From Serinus canaria (lineage: Eukaryota; Chordata; Aves; Passeriformes; Fringillidae), in assembly GCF_022539315.1 (NCBI RefSeq), contig NC_066336.1, forward strand, positions 2,546,600 through 2,610,599: 64,000 nucleotides of DNA. The letters run 5' to 3'. Position numbers and translations under genes: made by a program. Positions 1-11,756 of this stretch are shown here, in pieces. The notes under the pieces are model-generated. The model worked only from the letters and a program-made list of their open reading frames with translations, was not told the DNA's origin and ran no database searches. Within the stretch, counting starts at the first letter, position 1. Every line of letters begins with the position of its first letter.

Positions 1-1095
1 TTGTTTTACTGCTGAATTCCCTTTGGGCTGCTATTTCTGCAGTGAATATCCATGATCCCCATCTCTCCAGGTATTGATGTGGACTTGACACTGCCAAGGC
101 AGCATACCCACATAACCCAGCACAGGATTCTCTGTGAGCTAATAGGAAATCCCTACAAAACCAGATTTAAATCTCTCTGCTTGCTAACACGAGGTGGTGC
201 CTCTGCATATGATGACAAGATTTCATTAGCTTTTTTTGCAGCTGAATCTTAATGCAAAACCATCTCTAATCTGCAGTTTGCTGTCTCTGCTAGATGTCTT
301 TCAGCACTGCAGCTTCTTTGGATCTCCTCTCCCTCACTGAGTCTCTCTACTGTGGATTATTTTCCCTGGAGGTATAAGTGTATATTTTTCCATATATGAA
401 GATAATAAATGGCAGGAGTAGAGATGAAAAGAAAAAACCATTACCTGAGAGCAGAAATAGAAAGAGATGCAAAGAAAAGACTGACAGGGAGATAACCAAA
501 GAAAAATCAAGGAAGAAGAATATGGAAAAATGAAAAAGGAGTTAAATAATCAGAATAAATTAATTAATCAAAGTGCAGATCATGTGGACTAGAATAGCAA
601 AGCAGCAATGCAGGGAGCTAAAAGGAGACAAGCATAAGAATAATGAAGGACAAGTTGAAATGTAATATATATTTTCAAAATAATGCATTGGCTTGCTAAG
701 TCTGACTTCTAGCATACTCTGGGAACCATAAAGCTGGTGGCAAGGGCTTCTGAGAAACATCAGATTTTTCCCCTAAAAAAAAGCAGTGATTCTCCCTGTG
801 ATCATGGTTTTGGTTGCAACTCTCTGATTTTCACAGTGACTCATGATTTTTATGCCACATCACAGATATGAAAATGTGATTTAGAAAGGGTCAAGTGTAT
901 AGAAATAATTGCAAAGAAATGCACATTTTTAGTTCTCAGGCTGAATCCACTGTCCCTAAGTTTCTGCAATGCTGTGGTTAGAAAGAAGGAATTCTTGTCA
1001 ATTCTCACATCTTGTCTCCATATTATCCATGCTCTTATATCACAGGGGTTAAATATGATTTGCTGACCTCTTTTTTCACCATCTTGTCTCAAACA
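1..1095. other. Unannotated unique sequence
   Basis: I see no repeat family, gene or RNA here. The open frames are at most 84 codons with no recognisable domain. The composition is AT-rich and CpG-poor. Confidence 0.5.
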
Positions 1096-1417
1096 CATGG
1101 TCATTTAACCCCCAGGTGATCGAGTGAAGGTATTTGCCTCAATCCCAGGTAGAAGTGTTTGCTGTGCTTCTCCTCTCCTGGTGTGACCTTCTGAGCTCTC
1201 AGGGAGCACCCTGCAGAGATGGGGGCTCAGGGACCACCATTTGGGAGGTGAGGGGTGGAGAAGGCTGGAGCAAGCCCTTGCTGGCTCCTAGGAAATGCTG
1301 TCAGGGAGGGGAATGATGCTGTCAGCAAAGGAAAGCAGGGGGGTGCAGGGGAGGACTCAGCTCAGGAGCTGAGCTGCTCTCAAAGAGCTGATGTACCAGA
1401 TCTTGCTGCTCATGGCA
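1096..1417 (+). repeat. Left arm of a large inverted repeat
   Basis: This 322-bp segment is matched in reverse complement by 1959-2281. The outer edge reads CATGGTCA..TTAAC..CCAGGTGAT and the inner edge reads GATCTTGCTGCTCATGGCA. By eye there are only about ten base differences over the arm, for example near 1114-1125, 1180 and 1300-1335. Both arms carry the same short open frame beginning MPQSQVEVF, read toward the spacer in each case. No terminal motif of a known DNA transposon was recognised. It is either a recent inverted duplication or an unrecognised foldback element. Confidence 0.9.
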
Positions 1418-1958
1418 TTCACAGTATTGCCAGGGGCTTAATAGGATTTGCATAGTGCATATGGGAATTCCTTGGGGAGAATGGCAGAGATCATTAAATG
1501 AAAACAAATAATAAATAAGCTCCTTACAACCCCCACAGGTACATAAATGTGACTGCTGGTGGGGCAGGCAGGCGGAGATGGATGGCTCTGTGTGTGTAGG
1601 GGAGGAATCCAGAAGGCAGAAAGGCTTCATGCTCCTCTCCCTGCCTGAGGACAGTGCATTCCCCCACTGCCAAGGAGGGTCAAGTGACTGTCACTGGCTG
1701 TGCAGGGAGGAGATGTCAGCTGTGTCACAGTTGCCAGCCATTCTGGCTTGAAAAGGTCAGCTGCCCTGCCACAAGTGGCACTGTCACAGCTCACCTGCAT
1801 GAAGGCATCCCAGGCACAGTGGGGACAGAAACCCAGCTGCATCCCAAAAACCTTGCCCTGCTGTCCCTTCTGATAGGACAGAAACCCAGCAGCATCCCAC
1901 CCTGCCCTGCCCTGCTGTCCCTTCTGATGGGGCAGGGGGAGGTGACTGAAAACAGGCT
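1418..1958. other. Spacer between inverted-repeat arms
   Basis: This 541-bp spacer would form the loop of the palindrome. The first part (1418-1560) is AT-rich and the rest is GC-richer. Near its right side lies a tandem pair with a 53-bp period, starting at 1823 and 1876 with GGACAGAAACCCAGC and ending in CTGTCCCTTCTGAT. No coding function was recognised. Confidence 0.6.
1823..1929 (+). repeat. Two-copy 53-bp tandem repeat
   Basis: The copies start at 1823 and 1876, each opening with GGACAGAAACCCAGC and closing with CCCTGCTGTCCCTTCTGAT. They differ mainly in the middle (AAAAACCTT versus ACCCTGCC). The pair lies inside the spacer of the inverted repeat. Confidence 0.8.
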
Positions 1959-2281
1959 GCCATGAGCAGCAAGATCTGGTACATCAGCTCTTTGAGAGCA
2001 GCTCAGCTCCTGAGCTGAGTCCTCCCCTGCACCCCCCTGCTTTCCTTTCCTGACAGCATTATTCCCCTCCCTGACAGCCTTTCCTAGGAGCCAGCAAGGG
2101 CTTGCTCCAGCCTTCTCCACCCCTCACCTCCCAAATGGTGGTCCCTGAGCCCCCATCTCTGCAGGGTGCTCCCTGAGAGCTCAGAAGGTCACACCAGGAG
2201 GGGAGAAGCACAGCAAACACTTCTACCTGGGATTGAGGCAAATACCTTCACTCAATCACCTGGCTGTTAAGTGACCATGCA
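1959..2281 (-). repeat. Right arm of a large inverted repeat
   Basis: This is the reverse complement of 1096-1417 at roughly 97% identity by eye. It starts TGCCATGAGCAGCAAGATC and ends ACCTGGCTGTTAAGTGACCATGCA. The high identity implies either recent formation or homogenisation by gene conversion. The two arms could fold into a hairpin of more than 300 bp in single-stranded DNA or RNA. Confidence 0.9.
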
Positions 2282-3170
2282 TTTGGGAGGCAGACTTGTC
2301 TGATGAGGAGATTTCTAATGAAATCTTCATTAGGAGATTTTTAGGGACCCTGTCAGAAGCATTATTTCACAGAGGAAGAGCTGGGATGCTGAGAGATTTC
2401 ATGGCTGTAGGTGTTGTGACTCTGTTACTTATTCCACATGATGGGCTGCTGTGGTTGAAATTAGACTAAAGCTTAGGAAATTCTTTAACTGTGACCTTTC
2501 CCGTGACTCAGATCACAAAGATTTTCTGTCAGTTTGCTCTGGGCTAGATTTGAAATTATGTCTTAGAAGTGAAAGACACAGTGAGTGAATCAGGCAGATT
2601 AAACTAAATTATTGGCTCCAGACTTGTAGTGCTGTGTTTTTCACAAGAGATCAAAAATAAATGTAAACCACTGATCTGACAGACCCCTTGAAATGGTTAA
2701 GTATTTCTTTCATTATAAACATTATAGAAGAGCACCTATTTCCAGGCTTTTATATCACATGGCAGGTCATTTTGCACCTCACAGGAATTCAAGCCAATGC
2801 CAAATCATCTCTGTATCCAAACAGTGTAAGTTCTGTCATCTTTATTGTTTGCTTACAGAAATATCTAAAACCGTGTTCAAAGAGCAGGAGGATGCTTTTG
2901 TTGCTTTCCAAAGAGAAAGGATAAAACTATTCTTATTTTCTTTTAAAAAATGCTGACAAATTATGTGATCAAGAGAGAAATCTGCAATGTCAGAAAAAGT
3001 TTAAAATATTTTAAGCTTATTAGTTGCAAAATTTAATTGTGATCTCAGTATGAATGGAGATTAGCATGCAACTTTTCAGAGTGCAGCATTATGACATGAT
3101 ACCTCTTGGGGATCTACTTCTATTATCTCAAGCTGTCTATTCCTAATAAATGTAAATAAGTCATTCATAT
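2282..3170. other. Unannotated unique sequence
   Basis: No gene or repeat family was recognised. A short palindrome CTAATGAA-ATC-TTCATTAG occurs at 2315-2333, flanked on both sides by AGGAGATTT. It could be a homeodomain-type site but nothing else supports that. Confidence 0.4.
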
Positions 3171-3293
3171 AATACTTTAAAAAGTATGATATGTATATAT
3201 AATATATATACAAGTATATATAAAATGATTTTATATGCTTGTATATTGAATATATTAACGTATATAAAAGTATATATAATACTTTAAAAAGTA
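3171..3293. repeat. AT-rich block bounded by 16-bp direct repeats
   Basis: A (TA)-rich stretch lies between two copies of AATACTTTAAAAAGTA at 3171-3186 and 3278-3293. It is low-complexity sequence with many TATATA steps. Confidence 0.7.
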
Positions 3294-3824
3294 CCTTCAC
3301 AATGTCTTCTGCATCCTTTAGTAGGTAATAGTTTTTTTAGCCATATAATTTAACCTGCAAAAAAGATTGCAATGCAATGAGGAAAAGTCACACAAACCCT
3401 TTAGTGCAGGGCTGGAGGCAAGTTCTGCTGTGGCATGCTCTGGTGCTTAGCACCTGGGGTATCTCAGCTGGAACTGGGGGTGTTCAGGGCTCTGAGAGTT
3501 TGTCAGAACTGTTTTCTCTTAGGACTTCTCAGATGTCATGGCAGGATCAGGCTTGATGGTCACCTCTGATGATATTCAAAAATAACAGCTAAAAATGTCA
3601 GTAACTTCTCTAGCTAGATTAGTTTTTTTCACTCATACTTCTAATTTCAGCCTGAAAAGTGTGGGGTTTGGTTTTGGGGACTAGAAGTGATTTCTGACTC
3701 TGCTTTCTCATTTGAAATTTTGTTTGGGGAATGCACCCATCACCTGACCAGCTGGGCACTACCTTTGCAGGCAGCATCAGAATTGTCAAATAAAACCAGC
3801 CTGAAAACCATTTAACAATAGGTG

Positions 3825-4001
3825 AGAATGTTTCCATCCCTCAAAACATTCAAGACTGGCTTGGATGGGTTGGATGAGATCAGGTTGAGGCTCTAAATGA
3901 CCTCATTGAGTTGGAGAGGTCCCCACTCATCTCTGAGGGGTTGGAATAGCTGAACCTGAAATGCCCCTTCCAACCCACTCTATTCTATGATTGTATGGAT
4001 C
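3825..4001 (+). mobile_element. CR1-type LINE 3' end
   Basis: The text from about 3842 follows the avian CR1 3' untranslated pattern: a CATTCAAGACTGGCTTGGATG segment, then GGGGTTGGAATAGCTGAACCTGAAA, CCCTTCCAACCC and the terminal ATTCTATGATTGTATGGA. CR1 copies are usually 5'-truncated, as here. It is diverged and has no coding capacity. The family assignment is from memory of the consensus wording; the subfamily is not determined. Confidence 0.85.
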
Positions 4002-4249
4002 AGAACATTCAGACAAAAGGAAATATTTTCAGCACATTGGGAATCTGGAAGGATCTTCTGGAAATGTGATGGTTAACCTGGTCACCTTAGAACCTCTAGT
4101 GGTTCTCACTCAGCTAGTATTAATGTGCAAGTTAAATTACATTGGTAGAAGAATGCCAAGTTTTTAGGAAGTATTAGATCCCTTCCAAAAGAGCTTGAAA
4201 TAAAGCTAGAATATGCTAAATGACAGATGAAAGACATGACATCAGCCAG

Positions 4250-4450
4250 GATGTGGTGACAGACATTGGAAGGGGCTGCCCAAGGAGAAGGTGCAGTCCC
4301 CACCCCTGGAAGTGTTCAAGAAATGACAGATGTGGCACTTTGTGCTGGGATTTAGTTGACATGATGGTGTTCAGCTAGAGGTTGTACTTGATGGTCTTGG
4401 TCATCTTTTCCATCCTTAATGCTCTGTTGGTTTCTTTCATATTTCTGATT
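4250..4450 (+). mobile_element. CR1-type LINE 3' end, second copy
   Basis: The segment contains the typical CR1 phrases GGAAGGGGCTGCCCAAGGAG, CCTGGAAGTGTTCAAGAAATGA, GATGTGGCACTTTGTGCT, TTAGTTGACATGATGGTGTT and GACTTGATGGTCTTGG-like text. It is a 5'-truncated fragment in the same orientation as the copy at 3.9 kb, but carries a different stretch of the 3' region, so it is a separate insertion or a different subfamily. Confidence 0.85.
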
Positions 4451-6117
4451 CTTTATCCTGAAGGCTTGAAGAGTTGAGGCCATTCAAAGAGTTGAGGCAA
4501 TGGAAGTTCATTTGGGCAGAGGACACCCTGCAAAAGTGAAACAAGTGTTAAGTACAGATGTCTGCAGTGCTTAATTGCCCCTGCAGTTTTGGTTTTTTTC
4601 CCTGTCTATTCATTTTTCCTAGGTTGGCATTTTTGTGCATGAATACCACTGAGAGTTAAGGACTTGCTGTGACTCTCACTCTTACTTAGAGGAGTTTTGC
4701 CTGCAGCAGTCACATAGTTGAAAAATATAGATCCATGTGACTGCTAAGAGACCACTGAGAAGCCAAGTAAGTAGAACTCATGGCCATTTTGCAATTCCAT
4801 CTCATTAGACATGTTTTGGGGCTTATGATTGTGCTGTGAGGATAAATAAGTATAAATATTATATTTGCCTCCAGGTTATCTTTAAAAATGTATTTCTCTG
4901 TCTCCCTCCCGCTCCTTCTTTCCCTCCTTGTATTTTTTCCCCCCTCCAATTTTCAGTGTAGTCTGTCAGCTCCTGGTAGGTGAGCTATCAGCTCTGTGGG
5001 CTCACAGTGTGGTGGCCCAGCACAAGGTATTACCCTGTAAAGGGTTGCCTTGTGGTGCCAATTACCTGAGGCTCTAGAAAGCAGAATGTGCAGCAGTGTG
5101 ATGAAGTCCATGTGCAAATAGAAAATCACATGCCCCAAAAACTATTGGAAAAAGTATTGCAAAAAAAAAAAAAAAAAAAGTATTTGACTTGTCCTCAATC
5201 CTGCATTTTCCAAATATTAAAAAAGTGTCGACAGCTGTCTTTTTTTTTTTAGCATTTGAGCAACTCTTGGGAATTCTCTTTGAGATACAGAATAGCAGGA
5301 CAGTGGGGAAAATCTTGGGTAAACACACACCTAAATGGATATGGTTGCCCAGATCTTTATTAAACACACAAAGTGCAAATGCTTTTTGTGGAACACACAC
5401 TGACCCAGTTTGTCACCTGCTGCAGACCCTTGCACCATGGAATTAAGCCAGCTGACACCAAGTGGAATCTATCCCTCTGCTCTCTTGCCTCAGTTCCAAG
5501 TCCATACATTTGCAAAAACATAAATGGACAACTTTCTGAGGGAGAGATGTTGCACCAGAGGTCAGAAGGTGTCTGGAGGAAGCAGTTTGGTGATTATTGC
5601 ATCTCTCTTGTGTGTGTGCTGTTGGTGTGTGTCAGACAGGCAGTCATGGGTGGTTTGTGTGTCCACAAACACTTTCCTGATATTGTTCTCATGGCTGCTG
5701 ACACCAATATTAGGACAGAGCCCCTTTTTAACACCTCTTCAGTCTGCTTCACTACTTTTAGTCTCCATATTTCCTATTTTCACAGACTTTAAGAGTTTCT
5801 TTCCAAAATGTCACCAGGATGTCATCATCACCTGCTGCTGTGTCCAAAAGGACAAGATGCAGCAAGAGGGTTCCTTTAAAGCAGAAAGCAGCACCAGGCT
5901 CTGTGTAACTTCCATGCTTATTTTGGCTCCTCCGTGCTTCTAGGAGAGGAGGCCAGGAAATGTTGTTGCCTTTTCACACTCAAGTTTTAGGAGGATGTTG
6001 AGTGTTTTGGGGCTTGTGTAGCTCTAGAATGTGGGTGAGGATTACCACGAGGTGGCAGCTGCAAGCCCTGAGTGTCTGTTCATTCTTCCACTCTCCTTTA
6101 ACTCTGTTATCAACCTG
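4451..6117. other. Unannotated sequence with poly(A) and poly(T) tracts
   Basis: A run of about 19 A lies at 5161-5180 and a T10 run ending in TAG near 5242-5252. The latter looks like a splice acceptor, followed after about 70 bp by GTAAAC, and the segment between is open. I do not recognise the peptide, so no exon is called. Open frames of up to 139 codons (5373-5943) have no recognisable domain. Confidence 0.35.
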
Positions 6118-6172
6118 GGTAACAGCTGGACTAGATCATCCTTGCAGGTCCTGTCCAGATGGAATTGTTCTG
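6118..6172 (+). mobile_element. Short CR1-like 3' remnant
   Basis: The phrase GGACTAGATCATCCTTGCAGG followed by a degraded CCTTCCAA block and TTGTTCTG resembles the last 50 bases of a CR1 copy. It is too short for certainty. Confidence 0.45.
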
Positions 6173-6764
6173 TTTTCCAGAAAATCTAGGTGTTAAAAGG
6201 TCATGCACAGATCCTGAAAGATTTCTGGTTTTACAGAGGATAATTCTACCACTATGCACTGATAGTCAGTGTCTGCTCAAGTTAATGCATGAAGGAACTT
6301 TCTCCTGAAGGAGAAAGACTGGGATCTTTTACTCAAAAATCAGAAGAGGGTTTTAGAAGCAGTGTTCTCTGTTCCTTCCTATACCAGCCCTCCACATTCA
6401 GAAGTGCAAGTAACACAGTGCAAAGGGACTGTGCTCTCTTAAATGGAAATATTTGGGGTATCCAGAGTGTCTCTCTGTCTGTGTGTGCAGGGAGCAAACA
6501 GCAGAAAGAATCTCTGCTGAGACAATCTCACAGATTGTCTTCAAAACATTTCCACTGGCACCATTTAAAGACCCCTCAAAAATCTTTGAGAACATTGTTT
6601 GAATCTCCAGAGAGGGGCAGTGAGTTGGTAATCAAGAACCAAGTGATGGCCAGCCTTGCCAATAAAAGATGCTCTTTGGTTTTGCTTTTTTCACAAACAT
6701 TTACTCTTCTGGACACTTGTATACAATGGCATTAGGAAAAATTGCATCAAAAGCATTGGCTCAA

Positions 6765-6925
6765 AGTACATATAATACTAAATATTCATAGAACACTGTA
6801 CACATAATACTATACTGTACATAATACTATCTCTAACACTATATATATAATACTACACATATAATACTATACATATAATACTATAATACTACAAAGTACA
6901 TATCATACATATAAATACTCCCCAA
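6765..6925. repeat. ATAATACTA-type AT-rich tandem repeat
   Basis: Multiple irregular copies of ATAATACTA and ACATATAATACTA are present. The unit is about 9-14 bp and degenerate. It is an AT-rich minisatellite-like tract. Confidence 0.75.
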
Positions 6926-8104
6926 ATTTAGTCAAAACACTTTATGCTGTGAAGAAATCATTATTGCTGCAAAAATTAAAAATAAAGCAATTATTTATTG
7001 CAGGAATTCTGAGTCTGCATGCTCAGTAGGAAAGTAAAACTCTAGCAGGGAACAGAGCTGATGAGAATTGCAGCTCTACATGAACAAATCCTATCCAGAA
7101 GGCTTCACATGTTTCTTTTTTCAGTAGCATGCAAAGATAATGTCCACAGAAAAGAGGTTGGCTGTAACCCCTGGCAAGGAGCAGGATTCTTTCAGCAGCA
7201 GGGCTCTGTGGCTGGGAGCCAGGCACAGCCAAGGCTCCTGCCTGCTGCTCTGGGAGGAGTGGGATCATACCCTCTCTCTGGTCAAATCAGGCATTGCTCT
7301 TCTAATCACAGAAAGCTTCCTCACAATTGCAGCAATGCTTTTGACTTGGTGAGGGACCCTTGAGATAAATAAAATTGAGATGCAGCTGGTAGCATTTCTG
7401 CAGTGTGCTTTCACTTCTGGTATACCCTGGAACTGTGATGTCCTTCGGTTGTTTGGGTCAGTTTTGGTTTTTTTCTGTTTGTTTCTGTTCCAAGGTCTCA
7501 TTTCAGGTTTTAAAACCTCTAAAAAAATCAGTGTCTTTTTATGTCCTCATAGGCTGTTTGGATAATGAAAGTGACAGTGTTTTGGGGAGCTTTGTGGCTC
7601 TGCACTGAAATATATTTGCATTTATCATCTCATATTATTTCAAATAATTGTCTTGAGGTCAGAAAACCTGCCCTAGGAAGTTATCTGACTGAGCACCTGT
7701 GTGCTGCTGTAAATCCTGCAAAAGAGGCCATTTGGCCATTTGTGTGGGGCAGCTCATGGATTCATGCTGCTCAAGTGAGGCAGTCTCATCTAAGCCTTGC
7801 CTTATTTGTGAAAAGCCTTTTCATACCAAGTACCACATTTAACAAAACTGAGCAAAATTCTGCCCAGCTTCACATGGTTTTCTCCAAACCTATGCATAAT
7901 TTTTCAAATTACTTCTTCCCCTAAAATCAAAACTTCTCAGCACTTTTCCATTGAATCCTCCTCCCCCTTGGCTCCCAAGGTCTTTTATTTATTTATCATT
8001 CACCCCATCCTCTGCCAAATAAAGGATGGTTCCAGAGCAGAGTTATGAGCAGTAAGGAGGTTGGCTAGGGAGGTGCTCTGACTACAAACCTTGGCAAAAG
8101 CAGG
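6926..8104. other. Unannotated unique sequence
   Basis: No repeat family, exon or RNA was recognised. Open frames reach 119 codons (7565-7924) without a known motif. Confidence 0.4.
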
Positions 8105-8185
8105 CTACTAGACTAGTAGTGAAAAATTCAGTGAAAGGTTTTAAAGGTTTTAATTTCAGTGAAAAATTCAGTGAAGGGTTTTAAA
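8105..8185. repeat. Short palindrome plus 40-bp-period tandem pair
   Basis: The perfect palindrome CTACTAG-A-CTAGTAG (8105-8119) abuts two copies of AGTGAAAAATTCAGTGAA followed by GGTTTTAAA, at 8118-8145 and 8158-8185. The two copies differ by one base. Confidence 0.8.
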
Positions 8186-9463
8186 CTACCAGAAACAAAT
8201 TACTTGCTCCCAGACTTCACATCTTCTCTCTGCTGCACATAAAAGCATGAACAGGTTTCTTTTAAATTCCTGAACCAGCACAGAAAGAGAATTCTGCAAA
8301 CATTTAAAATTGCAAATTGCTTGTTTGCTCAAGATCAGATTTATTCAAAAGGGTGCCTGGTCCTTGGGGACTTGCAGAGGTTGTTTCTGAGATCATCTTT
8401 GTACAACATAAGCATGTTTTTAAGATTATTCCCAGCATAACGTGCCAAGAAGAATACAGTGCATTTGTTATTTCCTAAAAAGAAAAAAAGATCAATTACC
8501 TGAAATATTCCTTCTAGACCTATAACATTTATTTCAATGTTCTGTCAATAAATACAACAAAAGGTTATTATTCTGCCAGATTAGTTGGAAGAATCATTTG
8601 AGGAAATTTCTGTTTGGTGAGTTGAGATGCAAAAAACAATCAAGAGGAAAGAAAACTCCTTTGCTGTTATTGGAAGAACCATGGAGCTCCAAGGAATTGT
8701 TCCAGAGCAAGTATTCACATCTTTGCCTCAGAATTCTTTGGCTGGCCAATTTGCCTTTCTGTTCTTTTGCTTTCAAGGGCCAGAGGAGGGGAAATGAAAG
8801 CCCACAGGAAATGTGAGCAATGTTAAATGCTAGGGCAGCATTCTATACTGCAGTTCTGGCTGTCCTGAACAGAAAATCCCTGTTTGCTTTGGTTGTGCAT
8901 TACCCAAACATCACCTCCTGCATCTCAGCCACTCCCCTGTCACTCCTCAGCTTCAGGGGAAAAGACAGAGAATTTTCTAAAAGTAATGCAAAACTCACAG
9001 TGTAGTTTCACCATTTGTATTTGTAATGTCAGAGAGGAAAGCCAGGCCTGCCTGTCCTGCTGGAAAATTCTTTCCTTGGCTTGATCAACTCCTGCTGAAG
9101 ATGGCAGAGCAGCTTTCCCAGCTCTGTGCTGCAGGCTCAGCTCTGCTGCTCCCAGCAGAGGAGGCAGCCCAGAGTCCTCTCCAGAGCCCTGTGCAGCCAC
9201 ACCTCCCATTTGACTCAGAGTTAAGGAGATTTCTCACCAGGGCTGGAGAAAGTAAAAACCAGAATGAAAACAAACAGAAAATAGTTTTAAATTAAATTGA
9301 GAAGCAAAACTTTGAGGATTCTACCCAATCACTCTAATCCTACATCACATCATCTTATTTAGTTCTTATTTAGCATCTTCAACTCAAAAAATTTGGGGGA
9401 CAAAGAAAGATTCACCTAACAAATTTTCTCATATAATGACACAAAATTATTATCAAAGATTTC
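8186..9463. other. Unannotated unique sequence
   Basis: No repeat family was recognised. Open frames of up to 89 codons near 9000-9300 overlap on both strands, which is expected from base composition rather than coding. Confidence 0.4.
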
Positions 9464-9545
9464 TGTTTATTCTGCAATATTTATTGGAAGTTGTAACTGC
9501 AATATCTGTATTTCAAATCTGTCTGTATTATAGTTTACAATCCAG
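9464..9545 (+). repeat. Diverged local duplication, copy A
   Basis: The shared words are TTTATTCTG(C/T)AATATTTATT, then GTAACT, TTTCAAATCTGTCTG(T/C)ATTAT and GTTTACAATCC. They recur in the same order at 11098-11203. Copy B has about 25 extra AT-rich bases in the middle. It may be an old local duplication or two copies of an unrecognised repeat. Confidence 0.75.
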
Positions 9546-10403
9546 GTTTTGGCAGGGCCCTGCCTCCTGTAGAGTTTGTTTTCACAGCACTCTGTTTTAG
9601 GAAGGTACCTGGCTTCTTGCAGGTGGAAGAAGTTGCATTAAAAGACCATATATAGGGGGGGAGAGAAAATCTCCTTAGAAAAAGGAGTTTTCTCCTTTGA
9701 AAAAGGGAGTTTTGTCAACCATGCTGAGACTGACCTGCTGCACGCAATGGTGGAAGCTAAAAGAAAACTATTTCTGCAACAGAATAATGATGCCCTGTGA
9801 ATCAAAAAGAAAATAAAACACTAGAAAACAAAATTACTGCCACTAATTTTAACATTTCATTAACTGGTGCCACAGTTCTGAAGTCTCTTGACTTGGCACC
9901 AGTATACTTCTGTGTGTTTCAACCCTTTTTTGTTGTTGTTTTCTGCTTGTTTGAAACTGATTTCTTGATTTCAACTGCAAAAATCACAGTACATGCACTT
10001 AAAAGTGGGATGGTGCAGTCAGAAATGGACTTATGTGCAGAGTCATGTTCTTCAAATTCCTTTCTCCTAATCATTTCTGCATGAAACATGGTAATAGGAA
10101 CATCACTGCTCATTGCCTTAGGCAGCTACTCATGCTAGTTTCTTGAATTAATATTTGATTGTTGCATAGAGAAATTATACAAACTTAGGTTTCAAGTAAC
10201 AGCATAATTATCTCCTTGAGATAGTTGGACCTACCACCAGCATTAATATTCACCTCCTCTGCCAGGGGAGAAAGAAAGGATCAGGTGGTGGCTGGGCTGG
10301 CAAAGGAGTGGCTGAGTTTCTATATGGGGGGTAAGGCAGGAACCCAAGAAGGGTTTAAACCCCTCTGAGCTGGACTCAAGCTGTGATTCTTCGTCCAGAC
10401 TTA
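9546..10403. other. Unannotated unique sequence
   Basis: Nothing was recognised apart from a stem-forming stretch near 9670-9715 with repeated AAAGGAG and CTCCTTT words. The sequence between 10243 and 10403 is G/C-richer, but no family is known to me. Confidence 0.4.
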
Positions 10404-10408
10404 GGATG

Positions 10409-11079
10409 TGTTCCAGATTGCAAGGCAGGATGTGTTCTGTTCCCATCTGTGTGGCAGCTGTCTGGTGTCAAGTGGGCAATTTTCCTTATCTCTCTCTGAG
10501 TGATCACACCCACTCCTCCGCCCCAGGAGACCCCTGCTGATAACAGCCATGGAATGTCCCTGCATGGCTGATAAGAACTGCAGCATCCCACTGGGAGATG
10601 GGAGCCCAGGGGGAGGAGCCAAGCATTCCTACCCGGATAGAATCTGGAGATTCTGGAACACCAGCACGGCTTCTGCACTGGATTTCCCAGAGGAGCAGCA
10701 GCTGCCTCTGCCCCTGGCCCTTCAGAGGCAGAGTGCACCTTTCTCCAGGATCCCTGCTCCAGCAGAACCAGCCCTGGCCCTGCAGGAGGGCTGAGCCACA
10801 ATTCCAGTGGCACTGCTGCCAGCCCCCTGACCCACAGGGTGTCAGGCTGTGCTCTGCCTCTGCCAGCGTTGGTTCAGTTCACTGCAGTGTTTTATTTTAT
10901 CCTTTTATTTTTTTTCTCTTCCCTATTAAAGAACTGCTATTTCCTGCTCCCATATTTTTTGCCTGAGAGCCCCTTAATTTAAAATCCATAGCAATTGGGA
11001 GGGGTGGGGAGGGTTTTTATTCTCCATTTCAGGGGAGGCTCCTGCCTTTAGCAGGCACCTGGCTTTCCAAACCAAGACA
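10409..11079 (+). mobile_element. Solo LTR 1, ERVL-type, dispersed family of three
   Basis: The 671-bp element has the ends TGTTCCAGATTGC and CCAAACCAAGACA and is flanked by near-matching 5-bp duplications, GGATG (10404-10408) and AGATG (11080-11084). The same element occurs in opposite orientation at 14038-14700 and 30010-30682. An ATTAAA poly(A)-like signal lies near 10925-10930 toward the right end, which is why I orient it on the plus strand. A 5-bp duplication is typical of ERVL-class retroviruses. It has no internal gag/pol. The open frames inside it are by-products shared by all copies. Family assignment to a passerine LTR is from memory. Confidence 0.88.
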
Positions 11080-11097
11080 AGATGATTTTTGGGAAAC

Positions 11098-11203
11098 ATT
11101 TCTATTTATTCTGTAATATTTATTTAAAATATTTTTTATTATTATAGGTGTAACTACAGTCTGTGGATTTCAAATCTGTCTGCATTATGGTTTACAATCC
11201 TTA
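11098..11203 (+). repeat. Diverged local duplication, copy B
   Basis: This matches 9464-9545 in order and orientation, with an inserted AT-rich TATTTAAAATATTTTTTATT stretch. Solo LTR 1 lies immediately to its left, so the LTR inserted between or beside the two copies. Confidence 0.75.
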
Positions 11204-11611
11204 ATTTAGCATTTAGAATGCTGTACCAAAGCTCATACTGGGGACTTGGCTAGGGATTTCCTGTTTTATATTGAAAATGGTTTGCTTTGGTAGGGGACAC
11301 TCTCAGGGGATGCCCACTGGCACTGATAATTTCTGCAAAACCAAAACATCTGCATGTGAAACTTACTTTCAATGTGGAAGAGTTAGGCAGAATGGAAGGT
11401 ACAACCAGAGTCCTCAAAGATGAAGACAGTGAAATAAATCCATCCCTGATTCGTAAGGTTTTCCTGCAGTATCAGTCTTCTGACAGGTTGAACTGGAAAT
11501 ATCTGTTTTTCCATGGCCTTTCAGCGCCAGTGTGTTCACTTGTGGCCAAGAAGTGCAGAATTGCTCCAAAGAGCACAGAACTGCTCCTGCAGGAGCTTCA
11601 GACTGCAGAAA

Positions 11612-11756
11612 CATTTATTTTTATTTTATTTTATTTTATTTTATTTTATTTTATTTTATTTTATTTTATTTTATTTTATTTTATTTTATTTATTTTATTT
11701 TATTTTATTTTATTTTATTTTATTTTATTTTATTTATTTTATTTTATTTTATTTTC
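11612..11756 (+). repeat. (TTTTA)n microsatellite
   Basis: There are about 28 units of TTTTA with two interruptions (TATTTA near 11690 and 11730). The surrounding 160-codon frame rich in LFYFI is only the translation of this repeat. Confidence 0.98.

Noticed and set aside
1096..2281. DNA transposon with terminal inverted repeats
   Set aside because: The arms are far longer than usual termini, no flanking target duplication was seen, and there is no transposase.
5242..5325. Exon-like segment after a T10-AG
   Set aside because: The donor (GTAAAC) is weak and the peptide is not recognised; the upstream A and T tracts make chance likely.
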